Shown piece after piece: positions 43,101 through 51,200 of a stretch of 64,000 nt of DNA. Both the position numbers and the translations under genes were made by a program. Origin of the DNA: CAZVFX01 sp964626565 (lineage in GTDB: Bacteria; Myxococcota_A; UBA9042; CAIXZC01); assembly GCA_964626565.1 (NCBI GenBank), contig CAZVFX010000012.1:1-64000 (forward strand). The letters run 5' to 3'. Under the pieces are notes generated by a model, which saw only the letters and a list, made by a program, of their open reading frames with translations, was not told the DNA's origin and ran no database searches. Position 1 is the first letter of the stretch. Each line of letters starts with the position of its first letter.

Positions 43101-43207
43101 CTTGTACGGGAAAACAGTGCGGTGACAACGGATGCGGCGGGGTGTGCGGCACCTGTAAAAGCGGCAAAGTATGCGACGAAGCCACCGGCAAGTGCAAGTG
43201 GCCATAG
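40109..43207 (+). CDS. Giant cysteine-repeat lipoprotein C
   Basis: About 1032 aa from ATG 40109, which gives a compact lipoprotein signal (MVRKSITSRALLIAVLLGGC). In-frame ATGs at 40067 and 40100 are alternatives, so the overlap with gene B is 23-65 bp. After an Asp/Leu-rich acidic stretch come 19 units of the CGxDGCGGxCGxC type, with the same modules in the same order as A and B (CGSLCAPGFC, EFPVQDFFC...CEKCQP, CCGDDVCWFDSCG). It ends with another CEKCQP-like module (CESCQPTQ) and a last repeat. It lacks both the propeller and the somatomedin-B-like part. It is the third member of a tandem family. Confidence 0.83.
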   Translation: MVRKSITSRALLIAVLLGGCLDKELPLTLPDGNAIPDLRLGELGPDVPGDTGDLPGDGPLDIGDADLSDASDTDLNLSDAEPDLADGDGWLAEVDAELVADLSDIPDQVDAIDLEAGDLPADKWDSQDLAETDTPCVASCEGIDCGDDGCGGDCGACDSLQEECIEGLCVCSPACDGVECGEDGCGGSCGECQGSQELCLVGACVCVPMCEDMYCGSDGCGGSCGGCGCGEECVEAQCIFTACDGFECAADGCGGSCGECGCGEVCFNGGCVSNACANLECGDDGCGGSCGQCTGQQSICDAGTCTCIPDCGANQCGGDGCGGSCGECPGEQDICFNGTCLCIADCTGKECGEDGCGSLCAPGFCAGVQEDCVDGMCVCQPDCTGKECGPSGCGSSCGPCFDGLGCTNDTCAEGLCEFPVQDFFCNLQGVCLPSGTENPQNSCEKCQPAISKSGWTPLPDGFPCGASKVCFAGTCCDQAAGCLDKDCGDDGCGGSCGNCSGQQVCSAEGLCECVPDCTDKECGDDGCGGSCGDCLDGKLCGGGACECVPEHSDDCCGDDVCWFDSCGIQGEVVAQCPFGCVGGACDNCSPACVGKQCGPDGCGGVCGSCAGPQETCSSGQCTCVPACAGVECGDDGCGDSCGACVGPQEVCTDGLCACVPECAAKECGDDGCGGSCGSCTGLQEECSAGLCTCVPDCFGKICGEDGCGDLCGSCEDFLACTSDGCVDGACSFNINPTNCLVGGVCYDDGDLNLEVPCQQCSAGTDQDGWTVQADGIPCDGAGVCNNGSCCYPADNCTGKDCGSDGCGGMCGLCTGQEVCLNDLCQCIPDCTGKECGDDGCGGSCGICPGPQDFCSNGICNCAPECTGIECGDDGCNGSCGACPGPQDVCSSGVCTCQPDCIGKSCGDDGCTGSCGACNDGIQCTDDSCNAGTCEFLLQAGNCLISGACVPDGQVNATNVCESCQPTQSTAGYTPLPDGTSCGVSKSCYLGQCCDYSAACTGKQCGDNGCGGVCGTCKSGKVCDEATGKCKWP

Positions 43208-43225
43208 GCTGAGGAGAAGAGGTCG

Positions 43226-45004
43226 ATGAGGAAGTTTTGCCCCACATGCTTGAAAGACTGGCCCGCCTCCCTGGAAGACTGCCCTGACTGTGTAGAGAAG
43301 CTGGTGAAAGCCGAGGTGGACAACCTGGTTGGTCAGTCGCTGGACGACAAGTATGACATTATCGACGTTATCGCCCGTGGGGGGATGGGGGTCGTGTACC
43401 GAGCTCGACAGCGCTTCCTGGAACGCGAGGTGGCTTTGAAAGTGCTGCGCGGGGACCAACCGGGCGACGCGGTGGCTTCCAAGCGGTTCATGCTGGAAGC
43501 GAGAGCCATTTCCACCCTGTCCAGTCCCTACACCGTCACCGTCTACGATTTCGGCATTGCCAACGAGGGACAACTCTACTTCACAATGGAGTTGTTGGAT
43601 GGAAAGCCGCTGAACGAGGTGCTGGAACGGGAGGTGCTGGTGCCTCCCATGCGCGCGGTTCCCATGGCGCTGCAGATATGCGCGTCGCTGGCGGAAGCCC
43701 ATGAGAAACGGATCTGGCACCGGGACATCAAGCCGGCCAACATCTTCGTGTTGAGAAATGCAGGCGACGGAGCGTCGGTCAAGGTGGTGGATTTCGGCAT
43801 CGCCAAAATGCAGGGTTCGGGTGAAGCGATCACCCGTCCCGGCATGATCGGAGGGACGCCGGAATACTCCAGCCCCGAGCAGGCTATGGGCGAGACGGTG
43901 GACTACCGCAGCGACATCTACTCGCTTGGGGCTACGCTTTTTCACATGCTGGCGGGCCGGCCTCCCTTTCTTGGAGACGGCAGCCGTGTGATGATGAGTC
44001 ACATCCGCGAGACCCCTCCTGATATTCGGTTGGTGGCCCAAGAGCCGGACTCCATTCCGGACGCGTTGGCAAAGACGGTGATGTGGACGTTGGAGAAGCT
44101 CCCGACCCGGCGGCCGCAATCGGCAGCGGAGCTGGCTTCAGCGCTGCGGGAGGCGTTGCCCCGGGAAGCTGAGATCCTTCCACCTGCCGGCGCCAGACCG
44201 CCGCCGCCCCCGATCTCTCTGCCGGTCCCGGACCTGGCATCGGATGACGACGAGCCGCCCACGGTTCGACAGAAGCCGCCACCGGCGGGGTCCCGGGCTG
44301 CTTCAACCTCAACCGGTCTCAAGGCGATAACCTCGAGATTCAAGGACCGGCTGTCCCCGTTCAAGGCCGGCGACACCTGGGAGGAATTTGTTACCGCGGA
44401 CCTGCCGCGCTTGAGGGAGCCCCGGGGTGTCGCATTGCTGGCCTTGCTCGTCGGCGTGGTCGCGGTGGCGCTGTGGTTCTTCTGGCCGCCCGGCAACGGC
44501 GCCGACGGCGAGGGCGAGACACCCGCCGCGGCGCAGAAGGACGCGCCTGCAGGACCGTCGGACCGGCAGTTGGAGGAAGGCGTGGAGTCGGTATTCTGGG
44601 GCCCGGGGGACGAGCAAGAGCCGCAGGGAGGAAAAACCGGCGTGAGCATTGAGGAAACCGGTCGGCCCGAACCAGGCGACAACGCTCTGCCGGACGCCCC
44701 CAGGCTACCGGCGGACGGCGAGGGTACGGGCAAGCCTGCCGAGACTGCCGAGGCAGACCCGGGCGGCCCTCAAAGGGAGAAGACTACAGATGGCCCGGGT
44801 ATCGAGTCGCTTTCCATGGTCCGGGAGAAGCTCAAGAAAGAAGACCGGAAGGAAACGCGCAAGAAGACCGGGGAAGAGAATGGGAAGAAGCCGGGCAAGG
44901 GTGAGGAGCTCGCGGGCGAGGATGATTACGGGTCGATTCCCAGGCCCGGAGAGGAAGGAGACGAACGGGATGACGATTACGGAAAGATCCCGGGAGGGCG
45001 CTAG
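43226..45004 (+). CDS. Membrane Ser/Thr protein kinase with N-terminal zinc ribbon (copy 2)
   Basis: A 592-aa Hanks-type kinase paralogous to the one at 29209. Ribbon cysteines are Cys5, Cys8, Cys19 and Cys22. The catalytic core has ARGGMGVVY, Lys72, WHRDIKPAN with Asp167, DFG at 189-191, and GTPEYSSPEQ. After a Pro-rich linker, a membrane helix (VALLALLVGVVAVALWFFW) leads to an outside tail rich in Lys/Glu that ends with DDYGSIP and DDYGKIPGGR, matching the DDEYxTxP ending of copy 1. It starts 18 bases after lipoprotein C and ends one base before the paired TPR/PEGA-type gene. It probably phosphorylates cytoplasmic partners in response to an envelope signal. Confidence 0.92.
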   Translation: MRKFCPTCLKDWPASLEDCPDCVEKLVKAEVDNLVGQSLDDKYDIIDVIARGGMGVVYRARQRFLEREVALKVLRGDQPGDAVASKRFMLEARAISTLSSPYTVTVYDFGIANEGQLYFTMELLDGKPLNEVLEREVLVPPMRAVPMALQICASLAEAHEKRIWHRDIKPANIFVLRNAGDGASVKVVDFGIAKMQGSGEAITRPGMIGGTPEYSSPEQAMGETVDYRSDIYSLGATLFHMLAGRPPFLGDGSRVMMSHIRETPPDIRLVAQEPDSIPDALAKTVMWTLEKLPTRRPQSAAELASALREALPREAEILPPAGARPPPPPISLPVPDLASDDDEPPTVRQKPPPAGSRAASTSTGLKAITSRFKDRLSPFKAGDTWEEFVTADLPRLREPRGVALLALLVGVVAVALWFFWPPGNGADGEGETPAAAQKDAPAGPSDRQLEEGVESVFWGPGDEQEPQGGKTGVSIEETGRPEPGDNALPDAPRLPADGEGTGKPAETAEADPGGPQREKTTDGPGIESLSMVREKLKKEDRKETRKKTGEENGKKPGKGEELAGEDDYGSIPRPGEEGDERDDDYGKIPGGR

Positions 45005-45005
45005 C

Positions 45006-46181
45006 ATGTTGAGATGGGTGGGTGCGTGTGTGCTTCTGATCCTGGTGGCCTCAACGCCGGTGGTGTACGGCCAGGAAGGCCCGGACACGGCCGACCTCAA
45101 CACCAAGGCCATTGAACTGTCGAAACAGGGCGCATTCCTGGAAGCCATTGAGATCTGGCGCACCCTTATCGAACGGGAAGGCGACCAGTACCGATATGCG
45201 TCCGTGCTGTACATGAACGTGGGGCGCAACTACCAGAAGCTGGAAAATCACGCCCAGGCGTGGTGGTATCTGGACCGCAGCATCAAGCTGAGCGACGGCA
45301 GGTCCAAGAAGGCGACACGGTGGCGCACCGAAGTTGAGGCGAATCTGAAGCCAGGCAATGTCCTGGTGGAGTTGGAGGTGCTTGAGCCTGGAGCGAGGCT
45401 GATTGTGCAGGAAGGGGAAAAGCTGCGCGGCTACCCGTTGCCCGCCATGTGGTGGTTTCCCGCCGGAGAGCACGCCCTGACCCTCCGTTCGGACAAGCAC
45501 GGCCTGGTGCAGCGCAAGATCAAGGTTGCTGCAGACAGCACCACTTTCCGTCTGAGCATGAAGGAGCAGCCTAAGCCCGGAGTTCTCGTGGTAGAACCGA
45601 AGCCGGCAGCAGCAAAAGTCTCGGTGGGAAAAGAGCCCGCCGTGACCGGGCGTTTTGAGGGAAGTCTTCCGCCGGGCAAAGTGGTAGTGACGGTGGAAGC
45701 TGAAGGGCATCAGTCGTGGCGCGGAGAAGCGGACGTGGCGCCGGGTGGCGTGACGGTGCTAAGGCCCGAACTGATCCCCCTTCGCCCGGTGGAGCCGGAA
45801 GGGGGCAGGATCTCGGTGCTCTCCTGGAGCCTGCTGGGCGCGGGAGCGGCCATGATGGTGGCCGGCGGCGGCACCATGTGGGCTGCCAGCAGCAACCTGG
45901 ACGACCTCAAGTCGGAGTTCCGGGACAAATACCCGGACTTCGACAACGCACCCCCCAACAGCGCGATCAGAGAGGATTGGAACTCCCGGGTGGACGACGA
46001 GGTGGACCCTCTGGAATACAGCAGCTATGCGCTGTGGGGCGCGGGCGCCTTGTGCGCCGGCGCGGCCGGAGTCCTCATCTACCTCGACATGACAACGGAG
46101 CCGGCCGGGGGAAACGTGGGCGTCGTTCCCGTGGCCACCACCGCGGGCGAATATGGATTCAGCATGCAGTTTGTTTTCTAA
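45006..46181 (+). CDS. Exported TPR/PEGA-type protein with C-terminal membrane helices (copy 2)
   Basis: A 391-aa protein, paralogous to the one at 31216. I start at ATG 45006, one base after the kinase stop (45004), with GGAGG upstream; the open frame before it lies inside the kinase gene. Signal peptide, TPR-like LNTKAIELSKQGAFLEAIEI and NVGRNYQKLENHAQAWWYLD, PEGA-like repeats (GVLVVEPKPAAAKVSVG, GSLPPGKVVVTVEAEGHQ), two apolar helices and a final Phe (MQFVF) all correspond to copy 1. Its position directly behind a kinase in both places argues for a joint function. Confidence 0.77.
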   Translation: MLRWVGACVLLILVASTPVVYGQEGPDTADLNTKAIELSKQGAFLEAIEIWRTLIEREGDQYRYASVLYMNVGRNYQKLENHAQAWWYLDRSIKLSDGRSKKATRWRTEVEANLKPGNVLVELEVLEPGARLIVQEGEKLRGYPLPAMWWFPAGEHALTLRSDKHGLVQRKIKVAADSTTFRLSMKEQPKPGVLVVEPKPAAAKVSVGKEPAVTGRFEGSLPPGKVVVTVEAEGHQSWRGEADVAPGGVTVLRPELIPLRPVEPEGGRISVLSWSLLGAGAAMMVAGGGTMWAASSNLDDLKSEFRDKYPDFDNAPPNSAIREDWNSRVDDEVDPLEYSSYALWGAGALCAGAAGVLIYLDMTTEPAGGNVGVVPVATTAGEYGFSMQFVF

Positions 46182-46196
46182 CTCCTGGAGAGTGGT

Positions 46197-48023
46197 TTGA
46201 AAGACGAGAAGAAGACCAGGGAAGAGCTCATCGAAGAGATGGTCGAACTGCGCCAGAGGGTAGACTACCTCGAGAACCTGGTTACCGAAAGCCGGGGAGG
46301 GGCAGGCGAAACAGTGGAAGAGTCGCGAGAGCGATTCCGAACCCTGTTCGAGACTGCTGCGGAAGGAATCCTCAGCATAGACATCGAAACGAGGCAGTTC
46401 AGATACGCAAATCCCGCGGCGGCCCGCATGTTGGATTATTCCATTGAAGAGCTGAAAGGGATGCAACTTGAGCAACTCTATCCGGTCGCCAAGGTGGACT
46501 ACCTGCTGGCCGAATTCGACGCCCAGGCCGCGGGCGAGAAGGGCAGCCTGGACGCGGTACCGTGTGTGCGCAAGGATGGAGGCATTATCTATGTCGACGT
46601 TATCGCCACCCTGGGGGTCGTGGCCGGACGGGAGTGCGTCATAAACTTCTGCCGGGACGTTACCGAGCGCAAGCTGGCGGATGAGGAGATCGCCCTCATC
46701 AAGTCCGAGTTGGAGCGCAGCCGGGACGCCATGCTGTCCATCATCAACCACCTGCGGCTGGTGAGCGCTCTCATCGATGAAAGGGGAAAAGTCACTTTCC
46801 TCAGTGATACAGGATTCGCCGTGCTGAGACTCGAACCGGAGGAGGTGCACGGGAGGGCTTGGGAGAAGGTGTTCCCTTTGAAGGAGAGCGACCGCACACA
46901 GATAAGGGCGATGGCGCGCCTTCCGGCCGACCGGCGCACCCGGGTGCCGGTAATCATTGAGAGCCGCAGTGCCCGTCGGTACTGGATGGACATCGAGGTT
47001 GTGGACGATCCCCGCCAGCCCGGAGGGGGCACGATCTTCTTCATGTATGACATGACCGAAGTCCGCGATCTGAGACAACGCCTGGAAAAGGAAGTCGGAT
47101 TCCACGATCTTGTCGGCCGCAGCGAAGTAATGCAGTCACTGTTCAAGCAGATCGGTTCAGTGGCGGCGGTGGACTGGACGGTGCTCATTGAAGGGGAAAC
47201 CGGCACCGGCAAGGAGCTGGTTTCACGCGCAATCCACGAGGCCAGCGCGCGGCGGAACAGACCCTTTGTTCCGGTGAACTGTGCAGGCCTTACCGACTCA
47301 CTGCTGCAAAGCCAGCTTTTCGGGCACAAACGTGGGGCTTTTACAGGCGCTGTTTCCGACCAGAAGGGGGTTTTCGAAGAGGCCGACGGCGGCACCATAT
47401 TCCTGGATGAAATCGGTGATATCTCGGTGAACGTACAAACCAGTCTGCTGAGAGTTATCGAAACCATGGAGTTCACCCGACTGGGGGATTCACGCCCGCA
47501 CAAGGTGGACGTTCGCATCGTGGCTGCGACCAACCGCGACTTGAAGCGGGCTGCCAAGGCCGGCGACTTCAGATCCGACCTCTTGTTCCGCCTGCGGGGA
47601 ATCAGGGTGGCGCTGCCGCCCCTGTCTTCCCGCCGCGAAGATATTCCGCTGCTGGCAGGAGAGTTCCTGCATCAGGGGGCCGCTTCCACGGGAAGGCGCG
47701 TCACTGAGATGAGCGAAGACGCCATGCGGGTCCTGCTGCGTTACCATTGGCCGGGCAACGTGCGCCAGTTGAAGAGTGCAGTGGAGTATGCGTTGGTGCA
47801 TGCCGAAGGCCCCATCATCCACGTGCATGACCTCCCCGTAGAGTTGCTGGAGCCCGCTTCCGGCGTCTCCGTGGACCTGGCTTACTCCGACCTGGGGGAG
47901 AGGGAGCGCTACCTGGCCGCGCTGAGAGACGCCAACGGCAACCGCTCGGAGGCTGCCCGCCTGCTGGGCGTAAGCCGCGCCACCTTCTACCGCCACCTGG
48001 AGAGACTAGGGATAGCAGACTAG
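46197..48023 (+). CDS. Sigma-54-dependent activator with two PAS domains
   Basis: A 608-aa enhancer-binding protein. The start is TTG 46197 behind GGAGAG. An N-terminal coiled coil (~5-35) is followed by two PAS-type sensor segments (~45-165 and ~180-295). The AAA+ core (~305-530) has GETGTGKE (Walker A), GAFTGA for sigma-54 contact, DEIGD (Walker B) and RLR.IRV. The C-terminus is a Fis-type helix-turn-helix (ANGNRSEAARLLGVSRATFY). It activates sigma-54 RNA polymerase by ATP hydrolysis. A -24/-12 promoter and palindromes lie right downstream, so the DUF11 gene is its likely target. No receiver domain is present, so input comes through PAS or a partner. Confidence 0.93.
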   Translation: MKDEKKTREELIEEMVELRQRVDYLENLVTESRGGAGETVEESRERFRTLFETAAEGILSIDIETRQFRYANPAAARMLDYSIEELKGMQLEQLYPVAKVDYLLAEFDAQAAGEKGSLDAVPCVRKDGGIIYVDVIATLGVVAGRECVINFCRDVTERKLADEEIALIKSELERSRDAMLSIINHLRLVSALIDERGKVTFLSDTGFAVLRLEPEEVHGRAWEKVFPLKESDRTQIRAMARLPADRRTRVPVIIESRSARRYWMDIEVVDDPRQPGGGTIFFMYDMTEVRDLRQRLEKEVGFHDLVGRSEVMQSLFKQIGSVAAVDWTVLIEGETGTGKELVSRAIHEASARRNRPFVPVNCAGLTDSLLQSQLFGHKRGAFTGAVSDQKGVFEEADGGTIFLDEIGDISVNVQTSLLRVIETMEFTRLGDSRPHKVDVRIVAATNRDLKRAAKAGDFRSDLLFRLRGIRVALPPLSSRREDIPLLAGEFLHQGAASTGRRVTEMSEDAMRVLLRYHWPGNVRQLKSAVEYALVHAEGPIIHVHDLPVELLEPASGVSVDLAYSDLGERERYLAALRDANGNRSEAARLLGVSRATFYRHLERLGIAD

Positions 48024-48030
48024 CCCCCCC

Positions 48031-48069
48031 TGTCTCACAAATGAGACACCCGAGACACCGCTGAGACAC
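48031..48069 (+). promoter_or_regulatory. Candidate enhancer (upstream activating) sites
   Basis: TGTCTCA-CAAA-TGAGACA (48031-48048) is a perfect 7-bp inverted repeat. GAGACAC recurs at 48043, 48052 and 48063, and TGAGACA recurs at 48042 and 48062 (20 bp apart, about two helix turns). It lies ~150 bp upstream of the predicted -12 element, a normal distance for enhancer sites of sigma-54 activators, and starts eight bases after the activator gene ends. Confidence 0.65.
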
Positions 48070-48090
48070 TCGCCGGACAGGCGGCGGGCA

Positions 48091-48106
48091 TGTGCGAAAG
48101 CGCACA
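48091..48106 (+). promoter_or_regulatory. Second inverted repeat upstream of the sigma-54 promoter
   Basis: TGTGCG-AAAG-CGCACA, a perfect 6-bp inverted repeat, lies between the enhancer-like sites and the promoter. It could bind a second regulator or form an RNA hairpin at the end of the activator transcript; no T-run follows immediately. Confidence 0.4.
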
Positions 48107-48174
48107 CCCCGGTCGCGCATTTTTCCGATCTTCTCGTGGACGGATTCAGCAGGACAAGCTGTCACACCTCCCGC

Positions 48175-48190
48175 TGGCATGCCCCTTGCA
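48175..48190 (+). promoter_or_regulatory. Sigma-54 (-24/-12) promoter
   Basis: TGGCATGCCCCTTGCA: GG at 48176-48177 and GC at 48188-48189 are separated by exactly 10 bp, close to the consensus TGGCACG-N4-TTGCA. The start would be near 48201, leaving a ~78-nt leader to ATG 48279 with AGGAGGAGG at 48261-48269. It supports translation from 48279 rather than from upstream open frame. Confidence 0.8.
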
Positions 48191-48278
48191 GCTAGCCGGA
48201 CCGCTGAGAGATTTGTTCTTGAAGGAGAAAGAAGCAAGTGAATTGCCCAAGTGTTCCCCAAGGAGGAGGTCAGTGAAT

Positions 48279-51200
48279 ATGTTACAGCGCGTCGTCTGCC
48301 CAGCACTATCAATCCTACTGCTCACGTTGTTTTTTGGGGCGACCGCCCTCGCCCAGCCGGTAGTAGACGGCTATGTAGTGGACCCCGTGACCGGGGTCGT
48401 GGAAGCGCCATACGTAGTGCAAGGCATCACGTATACGCAGGACCAGGCCACCGGCGATTTCTCCGGCTACCTGTATCGTGCAGAGACCGCTACTGAGTTG
48501 TACTTCGCGTTTGCCCAGAGCGTGCACATAAACGACAACACCTACGGGGCGAACAGCATCGACTGGCCCAAGAAGTTTGGACACCGGCTGAGGGACCTGC
48601 TGAACAGCGAGCACGCCAAGGTGATGATGTATGATTGCCAGGACAACCTGGTGCTCGAGTATTACCTTGACTATGCAACTCGGGACAAGAGCACGGGAGA
48701 GGTGTTCTGCTGGGGCCCTGCCGGGACCGACGGGATCATGCTGTTGGGAGACCCTGCCCATATCACGGGCGCGTCGTCATCTCTGGTCTGGAACTGGAAC
48801 CTGGCCGTGCCGTCCTGGCCGAACAAGGCCACGCTCAGCCCGCCGCGGGTACCGACCAACAGCTATGACCCGGGAACCACCGTAGACCCGAACTATCCCT
48901 GGATCTATGAATTGGTGTACGAATGGAGCGTGTCCAAAGCAGCGTTCCCGGGTGGATGCTTCGGAAGGCTGGAGATCCTCGAGGTCCACAACTCCCCTCT
49001 GAAGACCGCCACCAACCCGGTTCCGATTCCGGTACTCGTGGTTGCGAAGGAAGCGGATCCCCCGAGTGGCACAACTGTCATCGCGGGCGATACCATTCTG
49101 TTTACGGTCAGCTACTACAACCCGGGACCGGCCTCGCTTACCGACGTCGTCATAACCGATGCTATCGACATCAATCTCACCGATATCGTGCCCATGAACG
49201 GAGGCGTCTACGACGAGGTGTCCCGCACCATCACGTGGCCCACGATCCCGGTGTTGGCCGGCGGCGAGTCCGGCCACGTGCAATTCACTGCGGTTGTGGA
49301 GCCTCTCTCGCCTTCTGAGGAGATCATCTATAACCAGGCGGTTTTCACCACTCCCGACCTGCCCACCCCGGCAGAAACCAACGTAACCGAGCATCCCCTG
49401 GTGCATACTCCGGACCTGGCGGTGGCGAAGGCCTGCCCCCCTCTGATCCTCACCGGCGAGACGGCAACCTACACTATCACCGTGGACAACCTCGGTTTCG
49501 GCACCGCAGACGCAGTGATCCTTACAGACACGCTGCCCGCGCAGGTGAGCTTCATAGACGCGACACCGGCGCCGGCTTCCGTTGCCGGCCAGGTCCTTAC
49601 TTTCGATCTGGGCAGTTTCGCCTACGGGCAATCCGGCACGGTGACGATCAATGTGATGGTGGACGGCACCTCCGGGCTTGCGGTCAACTCCGTCGCGGTT
49701 TCGACCCCCACGGTGGAAGGGGGCGAGGGCTCCAGCAACAACTTCGATAGCTGCAGCTCCGAGCTGCAAGGGGCCGACGTCTACGTGTTCAAGACCTGCC
49801 CGGCGGAAATTGCAGCCGGGGTCCAGGCCACCTACAGCATCGAGGCGGGAAACAGCGGCACCGCCACGGCCAATTCGGTGGTGGTAACCGACACTCTGCC
49901 GGCTGGGGCCAACCTGCTCAACGCCATTCCGGCACCTTCCTCAATCAACGGCCAGACGCTGACTTTTGACCTGGGAGACCTGACAGCCGGAGAGGTACGA
50001 AACATCACCATCGACTTTGACACCTCGCTCACTTCCGGCACGCTGGTCAACCAGGTTTCCGTCGCTTCTTCGTCGTCGGAAGGCGGCCAGGGAGACCTCA
50101 ACAACTCAGACGAATGCAGCTCCACTGCAACCGCTCCCGACCTGGCCGTAACCAAGAATTGCCCGGCGGACATGGTGGCGGGTCAGGGCGCCAGCTACCT
50201 GCTGAGAGTCGACAACATCGGTTCTGCTCCGGCTGAGGGCGTGGTCCTCACCGACACCCTCCCCGACGGGATTTCCTTTGTTTCCGCAATTCCGGCCCCT
50301 TCATCGGTTGTGGGTCAGACTCTGACTTTCGATCTCGGTTCGCTTGATGCCGGCGTTACGGCCAACGTCACCATCGAAGTGCAAGCTGTTGCCACGGCCG
50401 GCAGTGCAACCAACCTGGCGTCCGCGACCACCGACAGCATCGAGGGTGGCGCGGGGTCGGCAAACAACAGCGACTCCTGTACCTCCGACTTCCTCGCACC
50501 GGACGTTGGCGTGAGCAAGACCTGCCCCGTGGACATGACTGCCGGGTTGGATGCTGCCTACACGATCCTGGTCACCAACAGCGGCACGGCGACCGCGGCC
50601 AACGTCGTAGTGAACGACGTCCTGCCCGACGGCGTCTCCTTTGTTTCCGCAGTCCCGGCGCCTTCCAGTGTTGCAGGCCAGACAATCAGCTTCTCCCTTG
50701 GCGATCTGGCTGCCGGGGCCAGTGCCACCATCACCATCGCGGTAACACCCCTGGCCACGGAAGGGACAACTACCAACACGGCATCGGCAGCGACCGACAG
50801 CGTGGAAGGCGGTCAGGGGAGTGCGAACAACGCCGATTCCTGTTCCTCCAGCTTCCTTTCCCCCGACCTTTCCCTGACGAAAGCCTGCCCCATCGATATG
50901 ATCGCAGGTGAAAACGCCAGCTACACCTTGACGGTGGCCAACGCCGGCACGGCCGGAGCGACCAACGTGGTACTGATCGACGCCTTGCCTGCGGAAGTCG
51001 CATTTATCAGCGCAATCCCCGCTCCGGCTTCAGTAGTCGGCCAGGATTTGACGTTCAATCTGGGCGATCTGGCTGCAGGGGCAAGCACCACCGTAACCAT
51101 CAACGTGACGGTCACCGCCACGAGCGGCACCGCCCTCAACAGCGCTTCCTTGAGTACCGAAAGCATGGAAGGTGGTCTGGGCCTCGCCAACAACGACGAC

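Noticed and set aside
48090..48278. Extended N-terminus of the DUF11 giant
   Set aside because: The upstream open frame contains the sigma-54 promoter; a start near 48201 and the signal peptide at 48279 exclude it.
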